A stretch of 11,913 nucleotides of DNA from NCBI GenBank assembly GCA_027603945.1, contig JADIIU010000219.1, positions 1 through 11,913 on the forward strand, in the 5' to 3' direction. This DNA comes from Terramyces sp. JEL0728 (Eukaryota; Chytridiomycota; Chytridiomycetes; Rhizophydiales; Terramycetaceae). The notes beneath the pieces are model-generated. The model made no database searches. It was given only the letters and a program-made list of their open reading frames with translations, and was not told the origin of the DNA. The position numbers were made by a program, and so were the translations under genes. Below are positions 6,236-11,913 of this stretch, piece after piece; within the stretch, counting starts at the first letter, position 1, and every line of letters starts with the position of its first letter.

Positions 6236-6525
6236 ATGAAAAGAGTAGACAAGAGAAGTAGACAAAAATCCAAGCATATTATTTTTGAAATACAAAAAAG
6301 CTTTGTGGAAATACAATTCATTAGTTATTGTTAGTTGAGTTCAGAATAAAGTTAGATTGGAAATTTACAGATATAGGGTTAGGATTAAAAGCATCATTAT
6401 TTCTAAAATTCAGCGACTGTTTAGTATTTACAAATGAAACAGGATGCAAAGTATCTGCAATGGATGTTATAAAGGGAAGTACAGCTTATAATAATTATAC
6501 GCAATATCACCTAAACCTTCGCTAA
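6236..6525 (+). CDS. Possible small plus-strand transposon gene (about 89 aa), copy 1
   Basis: ATG 6236 opens a very basic start (MKRVDKRSRQKSKH) that stops at 6334 if unspliced. Removing 20 nt (6305-6324, GTGGAAATACAATTCATTAG) joins it to an open frame ending TAA 6525 with protein-like composition (LDWKFTDIGLGLKASLFLKF). AATAAA at 6565-6570 follows on the same strand, facing the transposase's own AATAAA. No family is recognised. The donor GTGGAA departs from the GTA of the other introns, and one of the two copy differences here changes Ile to Thr, so it could be non-coding. Confidence 0.3.
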
Positions 6526-6564
6526 AATGCTAGATAAAAGAATCAAGGCAAGTATTTCAAACAA

Positions 6565-6570
6565 AATAAA
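6565..6570 (+). terminator. AATAAA downstream of the small plus-strand ORF, copy 1
   Basis: Forward AATAAA 40 nt past the ORF's stop, only four bases from the opposing AATAAA of the transposase gene: a convergent gene end. Confidence 0.4.
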
Positions 6571-6573
6571 TCT

Positions 6574-6579
6574 TTTATT
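6574..6579 (-). terminator. AATAAA containing the transposase stop, copy 1
   Basis: The minus strand reads TCGAATAAAAG: the TAA stop (6577-6575) lies inside AATAAA, as in two other genes of this window. Confidence 0.6.
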
Positions 6580-9034
6580 CGACTGACTTGAAATTTGTAA
6601 CAACGTAGAATGCAACCGTCGCATAATCATTTCTACCTTCGAAACCTCTCGCTGTCTCTTGTAATTGAGCGTAACCCTTATTTGACATATCATCATACTT
6701 GTATACCCCATTGCTACGCAGAACTCTTGCACCAAAATGAGCACCATTTGGTTCGGTACTGTATATTCTAGCTACTAGTGTGTACTCAGTTGAGCCAATT
6801 ACCAGCTTACTAGGGAAATAGAAATCTGACGAATTGTTATTGTTTCCTTCCACATCTGGTTCCAGTTCAAGTACAATGATGGAACTGGTGAATGAAAATC
6901 TCGATTTCGATATCAATAAAGACTTGCAGCGTAGACATTCTTTAGGTGTTTGAAATTTGTAAGCATCTCCAGAGCATAAATTCAAAAGAATATCTTGAAT
7001 ATTTCCATATTCATCACCACTTGTCAAGGTACACTCCAAATGATTATTTGTCAAACCCTAGATTAATGTATATTACTACAACCATGCATCTTTGTGGAGT
7101 CTTTTTATAGTAATAGCCACAATGGCATTCATAAATGATAGACTTTTCATTCAGAAATAAATAGGAAATTGGCCCCTTTCCTCTCAAGAGCTGTTCCAGA
7201 ACAACTGTAGGGCTTCCATAAGCATTCAACGCATAACTAGTAGATTGTTCGATGAATTTCCAAAAATTATTTCTTCCTTCAGTTAAACACCTGGCCAGCT
7301 TGGAATTGTCTTTGCAAACATCCCTTTTATGAAAGTGACAAAGAAGTGAGTTCCATGCAGTAGTATCGTTCAGTGAAATTAACCTGTCAATGCCAATAAA
7401 TTTCTATGTTACCAAATTGTTACCGCAACAGAGTATAAACTTTCCAACAATGATGTGTAATAGCAAGAATTCTGCTTATGTATATAGCTGGCGAATGTAA
7501 TAAGAGGGTGCTTCAGGGCATTTTTTGACTTTGGAGGTCTCCCTGCTTTACGTTTCTTTGCAGGTATAGCTTCCACAAGCAATTCATCGGTTTTTTCCGG
7601 CGGCTTATAAGAGAAATCCGCTTCGGTTTTTAATTTTCGTTTATCTCTTGCTTTGATATTTTGCTTGATTCTGTCATTCGATCGATTTCCATAGTTTGAC
7701 GTGTTAGGAAATAAATACCTTAATACCCTCCAAAGTCATATCATATTCAACTTCAAGGGCTTGACTGAAGAGCAATAGGCTCGATAATCCTTCGATAATT
7801 GTATTATTACGAGTGCCCAGTTGATAGTACACCCAATGTAAAGATTCTTGGGCGTTCGTAGTTCTTGGCAATTGACTACTAAGGTCTGAATCCATGGTTT
7901 GCATACACGGAAAAAGCATTTTGGCAATATCAGTATCTACCCACCACAGTAACCACATCGCACAATTTGGGAAAGATTCCAAAATGTTTTTTACTTTATC
8001 ATTAAAATCCTCCACTGGAATATCACCAAACAAGTCACCAATGAGTTTTTTGAAGATTTCAACCTCTTCAACTCGAACAACTATGCGATTTTGGAGAATT
8101 TTTTGAAGTGAATTTCGGAAGTGAACAGCACACCCTTTGAGCAATCCAGCTGCATGAGCCCTTAATTCACTTCCTTCTTTGGTAGAATTTTGCTCCAGTT
8201 TTAGTTGCACATAGGCTTCAACAAATCCACTTCGCTGTGGCTTGGAATAGTCTACAACCAATTGTTCGATAAAAGTACCTGTGCCAAAAGCATATCTTCT
8301 TCCTTAGGGCTTTGAGCAACGGCTGCAATTTCTTTGAGCAGACCAGCGAAATGGGCTCGGTAATGGTTTGTATCAATTTTGGCAACCCAAGTGAATAAAA
8401 CCGGAACCCATCTCTTTGTAATCTGACAATAAACAGAGGAAGAAACAAGATAGCCGTTACTAAAGTAGCTGTAAGTGGCATCAGTAAGAATACCAGGCAA
8501 TCTATCTTCCAAAGAAGTCAACTTGTTTTTCATGAAGCCATTCATGATAGACAAATGCATCTTACTTCCTTCCAAACTGCTGGATACATGCACGTCTCCA
8601 AACCGTTCATAGAATAGGGGCAAACCTTGAATGGTGAGGTCTTGAAGACCTTTGTATTCCATTTTGCTGAGGACGACCTTTCGGTAATACGCTACTCTAT
8701 CCCTGTTATGATAAGCACGGTGAACGTTTCGCACAGGCTGGAGGTGAATCGGCGCCGTAGCGTCAGCAGTACTACCAACTACGAGCTTCAAAGGTACCTT
8801 TTCTGGGTTGCTGATGATCACCTTTTTGAATTGTTGCCTAGAAACGTGATCTGGAAGTGTAATCGGAGGACATTCATGAGTGTGATATCCCCTATGACGA
8901 TAGAGACACAGATCTTCTTCATAGTTAAAGTCAAACTTGACTGCTGCTGAACATGGAAAGTAGATAATTTGGGACGCGCAAACTAGACACGTTAATGGAT
9001 TTGGAAATACCTCCGGATTTTGATGTGGCCGCAT
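6575..9034 (-). CDS. MULE-type DDE transposase fused to USP-like protease domain, copy 1 (5 exons)
   Basis: Proposed exons 9034-8279, 8258-7719, 7699-7424, 7403-7077 and 7057-6575 give 793 residues. The N-terminus has a Cys/His cluster (CLVC at 16-19, C28, C43, HTHEC at 51-55) like WRKY/GCM-type DNA-binding fingers of MULE transposases. The catalytic core shows D185 (ILTDATYSYF), D255 (VVDYSKPQR), KGCAVHF (293-299) and E390 (TTNAQESLH). An AT-hook-like KRKAGRPPKSK follows at about 482-491. The C-terminal part resembles ubiquitin-specific proteases: Cys box NSCYYTSLLESL (C511), zinc-ribbon pairs C617/C619 and C674/C677, His box GAHFGARV (H740) and YKYDD. From memory, similar transposase/protease fusions occur in fungi. 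It presumably moves the element; the protease's target is unknown. Two of the four introns lack AG ends, so inactivation by frameshifts remains possible. Confidence 0.75.
7058..7076 (-). other. 19-nt intron 4 (GT-AG), copy 1
   Basis: GTAATATACATTAATCTAG connects the CHC half of the zinc ribbon to the exon with CLRC and the His box. Donors 3 or 6 nt upstream keep the frame too (22 or 25 nt), and a 43-nt version ending at 7034 is possible. The 19-nt form matches the other introns best. Confidence 0.62.
7404..7423 (-). other. 20-nt intron 3 (GT-AG), copy 1
   Basis: GTAACAATTTGGTAACATAG follows LYSVA; read-through gives TAA inside. Removal continues into KFIGIDRLISLN and 109 open codons. TAAC lies 5 nt before the end, as in the LRR introns. 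Confidence 0.7.
7424..7699 (-). other. Linker exon with AT-hook-like motif and protease Cys box, copy 1
   Basis: This 92-codon exon is bounded by two intron-like segments and has no ATG-led ORF of its own, so simple ORF calling misses it. It encodes a Lys/Arg-rich linker, GRPPK, and the NSCYYTSLLESL Cys box on which the protease assignment rests. Confidence 0.65.
7700..7718 (-). other. 19-nt intron-like segment 2 (GT...CG), copy 1
   Basis: GTATTTATTTCCTAACACG follows EGIK; read-through meets TAA inside it. Removal gives EGIKSNYGN, like the G-x-x-x-x-YG motif that I recall after the transposase core in this family. CTAAC is four bases from the end, but the end is CG, not AG. Confidence 0.5.
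8259..8278 (-). other. 20-nt intron-like segment 1 (GT...TG), copy 1
   Basis: GTACTTTTATCGAACAATTG lies after MLLAQ. Read-through ends at TAG just after it. Exact removal gives AQVVDYSKPQRSGF, the expected second-Asp motif of the family. The 3' end is TG rather than AG. A 38-nt GT-AG alternative (8241-8278) would delete the catalytic Asp. A one-base loss in the T run is the other explanation. Confidence 0.5.
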
Positions 9035-9094
9035 TCGAACTTTGCACTGCTGGTTTCCAAATGTCCACTTTTTTAATTAAAATTCTCTTAAACA

Positions 9095-9384
9095 ATGAAA
9101 AGAGTAGACAAGAGAAGTAGACAAAAATCCAAGCATATTATTTTTGAAACACAAAAAAGCTTTGTGGAAATACAATTCATTAGTTATTGTTAGTTGAGTT
9201 CAGAATAAAGTTAGATTGGAAATTTACAGATATAGGGTTAGGATTAAAAGCATCATTATTTCTAAAATTCAGCGACTGTTTAGTATTTACAAATGAAACA
9301 GGATGCAAAGTATCTGCAATGGATGTTATAAAGGGAAGTACAGCTTATAATAATTATACGCAATATCACCTAAACCTTCGCTAA
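9095..9384 (+). CDS. Possible small plus-strand transposon gene, copy 2
   Basis: Counterpart of the ORF at 6236-6525, with the same proposed 20-nt intron at 9164-9183. It differs by one coding base (ATA to ACA, Ile to Thr) in the basic first exon. The same doubts apply. Confidence 0.28.
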
Positions 9385-9423
9385 AATGCTAGATAAAAGA
9401 ATCAAGGCAAGTATTTCAAACAA

Positions 9424-9429
9424 AATAAA
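9424..9429 (+). terminator. AATAAA downstream of the small plus-strand ORF, copy 2
   Basis: Identical to the signal at 6565-6570. Confidence 0.38.
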
Positions 9430-9432
9430 TCT

Positions 9433-9438
9433 TTTATT
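9433..9438 (-). terminator. AATAAA containing the transposase stop, copy 2
   Basis: Identical to 6574-6579; the stop codon is inside the poly(A) signal. Confidence 0.58.
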
Positions 9439-11893
9439 CGACTGACTTGAAATTTGTAACAACGTAGAATGCAACCGTCGCATAATCATTTCTACCTTCG
9501 AAACCTCTCGCTGTCTCTTGTAATTGAGCGTAACCCTTATTTGACATATCATCATACTTGTATACCCCATTGCTACGCAGAACTCTTGCACCAAAATGAG
9601 CACCATTTGGTTCGGTACTGTATATTCTAGCTACTAGTGTGTACTCAGTTGAGCCAATTACCAGCTTACTAGGGAAATAGAAATCTGAAGAATTGTTATT
9701 GTTTCCTTCCACATCGGGTTCCAGTTCAAGTACAATGATGGAACTGGTGAATGAAAATCTCGATTTCGATATCAATAAAGACTTGCAGCGTAGACATTCT
9801 TTAGGTGTTTGAAATTTGTAAGCATCTCCAGAGCATAAATTCAAAAGAATATCTTGAATATTTCCATATTCATCACCACTTGTCAAGGTACACTCCAAAT
9901 GATTATTTGTCAAACCCTAGATTAATGTATATTACTACAACCATGCATCTTTGTGGAGTCTTTTTATAGTAATAGCCACAATGGCATTCATAAATGATAG
10001 ACTTTTCATTCAGAAATAAATAGGAAATTGGCCCCTTTCCTCTCAAGAGCTGTTCCAGAACAACTGTAGGGCTTCCATAAGCATTCAACGCATAACTAGT
10101 AGATTGTTCGATGAATTTCCAAAAATTATTTCTTCCTTCAGTTAAACACCTGGCCAGCTTGGAATTGTCTTTGCAAACATCCCTTTTATGAAAGTGACAA
10201 AGAAGTGAGTTCCATGCAGTAGTATCGTTCAGTGAAATTAACCTGTCAATGCCAATAAATTTCTATGTTACCAAATTGTTACCGCAACAGAGTATAAACT
10301 TTCCAACAATGATGTGTAATAGCAAGAATTCTGCTTATGTATATAGCTGGCGAATGTAATAAGAGGGTGCTTCAGGGCATTTTTTGACTTTGGAGGTCTC
10401 CCTGCTTTACGTTTCTTTGCAGGTATAGCTTCCACAAGCAATTCATCGGTTTTTTCCGGCGGCTTATAAGAGAAATCCGCTTCGGTTTTTAATTTTCGTT
10501 TATCTCTTGCTTTGATATTTTGCTTGATTCTGTCATTCGATCGATTTCCATAGTTTGACGTGTTAGGAAATAAATACCTTAATACCCTCCAAAGTCATAT
10601 CATATTCAACTTCAAGGGCTTGACTGAAGAGCAATAGGCTCGATAATCCTTCGATAATTGTATTATTACGAGTGCCCAGTTGATAGTACACCCAATGTAA
10701 AGATTCTTGGGCGTTCGTAGTTCTTGGCAATTGACTACTAAGGTCTGAATCCATGGTTTGCATACATGGAAAAAGCATTTTGGCAATATCAGTATCTACC
10801 CACCACAGCAACCACATCGCACAATTTGGGAAAGATTCCAAAATGTTTTTTACTTTATCATTAAAATCCTCCACTGGAATATCACCAAACAAGTCACCAA
10901 TGAGTTTTTTGAAGATGTCAACCTCTTCAACTCGAACAACTATGCGATTTTGGAGAATTTTTTGAAGTGAATTTCGGAAGTGAACAGCACACCCTTTGAG
11001 CAATCCAGCTGCATGAGCTCTTAATTCACTTCCTTCTTTGGTAGAATTTTGCTCCAGTTTTAGTTGCACATAGGCTTCAACAAATCCATTTCGCTGTGGC
11101 TTGGAATAGTCTACAACCAATTGTTCGATAAAAGTACCTGTGCCAAAAGCATATCTTCTTCCTTAGGGCTTTGAGCAACGGCTGCAATTTCTTTGAGCAG
11201 ACCAGCGAAATGGGCTCGGTAATGGTTTGTATCAATTTTGGCAACCCAAGTGAATAAAACCGGAACCCATCTCTTTGTAATCTGACAATAAACAGAGGAT
11301 GAAACAAGATAGCCGTTACTAAAGTAGCTGTAAGTGGCATCAGTAAGAATACCGGGCAATCTATCTTCCAAAGTAGTCAACTTGTTTTTCATGAAGCCAT
11401 TCATGATAGACAAATGCATCTTACTTCCATCCAAACTACTGGATACATGCACGTCTCCAAACCGTTCGTAGAATAGGGGCAAACCTTGAATGGTGAGGTC
11501 TTGAAGACCTTTGTATTCCATTTTGCTGAGGACGACCTTTCGGTAATACGCTACTCTATCCCTGTTATGATAAGCACGGTGAACGTTTCGCACAGGCTGG
11601 AGGTGAATCGGCGCCGTAGCGTCAGCAGTACTACCAACTACGAGCTTCAAAGGTACCTTTTCTGGGTTGCTGATGATCACCTTTTTGAATTGTTGCCTAG
11701 AAACGTGATCTGGAAGTGAAATCGGAGGACATTCATGAGTGTGATATCCCCTATGACGATAGAGACACAGATCTTCTTCATAGTTAAAGTCAAACTTGAC
11801 TGCTGCTGAACATGGAAAGTAGATAATTTGGGACGCGCAAACTAGACACGCTAATGGATTTGGAAATACCTCCGGATTTTGATGTGGCCGCAT
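9434..11893 (-). CDS. MULE-type DDE transposase fused to USP-like protease domain, copy 2 (5 exons)
   Basis: Exons by analogy are 11893-11138, 11117-10578, 10558-10283, 10262-9936 and 9916-9434, again 793 residues. All catalytic candidates of copy 1 are kept (D185, D255, E390, C511, H740). Versus copy 1 I count about 15 coding substitutions: six change an amino acid, mostly conservatively (T15A, T59S, E155D, S174T, S262N, E319D), and about nine are silent. No indel and no change falls inside any of the four intron-like segments. That pattern suggests the reading frame was under some constraint after duplication. The ATG lies about 20 bp from the window edge; upstream codons (QQCKVR) are open with no earlier ATG visible, so the real N-terminus may be longer. 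Confidence 0.75.
9917..9935 (-). other. 19-nt intron 4 (GT-AG), copy 2
   Basis: Identical to 7058-7076. Confidence 0.6.
10263..10282 (-). other. 20-nt intron 3 (GT-AG), copy 2
   Basis: Identical to 7404-7423. Confidence 0.68.
10559..10577 (-). other. 19-nt intron-like segment 2 (GT...CG), copy 2
   Basis: Identical to 7700-7718. Confidence 0.5.
11118..11137 (-). other. 20-nt intron-like segment 1 (GT...TG), copy 2
   Basis: Identical to 8259-8278, including the non-AG 3' end. Confidence 0.5.
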
Positions 11894-11913
11894 TCGAACT
11901 TTGCACTGCTGGT

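Larger units (their letters stand above)
6196..9054. mobile_element. Transposon unit, copy 1 of a 2859-bp tandem direct repeat
   Basis: From 6203 on the sequence matches position + 2859 with about 16 substitutions and no indels; TTCCAA at 6196-6201 is also shared with 9055-9060. The unit holds a transposase/protease gene on the minus strand and a possible small convergent plus gene. Its right end (CTGCTGGT, 9054) lies only about 20 bp before the transposase ATG, so promoter and possibly N-terminal sequence may be missing from the unit. The inverted-repeat terminus is intact only at the left of copy 1. Confidence 0.88.
9055..11913. mobile_element. Transposon unit, copy 2 of the 2859-bp tandem repeat
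   Basis: Same content and orientation as copy 1. It begins at the junction CTGCTGG|TTTCCAAATGTCC and ends at CTGCTGGT, the last base of the window, exactly one unit length later. Its left edge lacks the outer inverted-repeat bases found before copy 1. Confidence 0.88.

Noticed and set aside
6511..6747. Separate 78-codon minus ORF and its copy at 9370-9606
   Set aside because: Shadow of the protease-domain exon in another frame.
7664..7718. 55-nt GT-AG intron keeping the frame at the second break
   Set aside because: It has canonical ends and the right frame, but would remove the SNYGNRSNDRI segment that resembles the family, and its only good branch-like CTAAC lies near the donor. Kept as an alternative only.
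8252..8278. Programmed -1 ribosomal frameshift between the two transposase ORFs
   Set aside because: The frame change is -1, but A CTT TTA is not a canonical slippery heptamer (the P-site codon would re-pair poorly), and three further breaks in the same gene would need separate events. A 20-nt excision fits the family junction better.
8241..8278. 38-nt GT-AG intron keeping the frame
   Set aside because: It would delete VVDYSK, which holds the second catalytic Asp.
6196..11913. Duplicate units as an assembly artefact of a single copy
   Set aside because: About 16 scattered substitutions distinguish the copies, so they are two real sequences, although the total copy number remains unknown.
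1..11913. tRNA, rRNA, CRISPR array or prokaryotic operon signals
   Set aside because: None seen; gene structure and signals are eukaryotic.

Overview
The window is nuclear DNA of a eukaryote: it is AT-rich, has spliced genes, AATAAA poly(A) signals, TATA boxes and a mitochondrial ADP/ATP carrier. The organism is unresolved. The transposon (MULE-type transposase fused to a ubiquitin-protease-like domain) and the single-pass LRR proteins recall fungi, especially early-diverging ones. The carrier has a protist-like first matrix loop and lacks the canonical RRRMMM signature, so a non-fungal protist is not excluded.

Layout. Positions 1-2665 hold two paralogous LRR membrane-protein genes in tandem on the minus strand; the first runs off the left edge. 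Next, still on the minus strand, come an unrecognised 272-residue protein (2815-3633), a small unrecognised basic protein (3688-4095) and an intronless ADP/ATP carrier (4631-5578). A 4096-4630 spacer holds only a doubtful plus-strand ORF. The 5579-6195 spacer holds the carrier's upstream region, short direct repeats and a 26-bp inverted repeat. From 6196 to the end lie two head-to-tail copies of a 2859-bp unit, about 0.6 % divergent with no indels. Each carries a minus-strand transposase/protease gene and a possible small convergent plus-strand gene.

Main result. The apparent frameshifts and early stops in the LRR and transposase genes disappear if 19-21-nt segments are removed. These look like ultra-short spliceosomal introns: GTA (once GC) at the 5' end, a TAAC/TAAT or similar branch-like motif, and the 3' end only 4-6 nt after the presumed branch A. 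In the LRR pair, removal restores paralogue homology through the C-terminal tails. In the transposase it restores family-like junctions around the second catalytic Asp and through the linker. Four introns in the LRR pair are well supported. In the transposase two are GT-AG and two would need non-AG 3' ends (TG and CG). In the same genome, three distinct genes have their stop codon inside the AATAAA signal, 5' leaders look short, and neighbouring genes are 54-200 bp apart, all signs of strong compaction.

How the genes relate. The two LRR proteins are probably cell-surface or endomembrane receptors from a local duplication. The carrier is a housekeeping gene. The transposon units are a separate mobile or formerly mobile layer, and the window ends exactly at a unit boundary, which suggests that a longer array was cut by the assembly.
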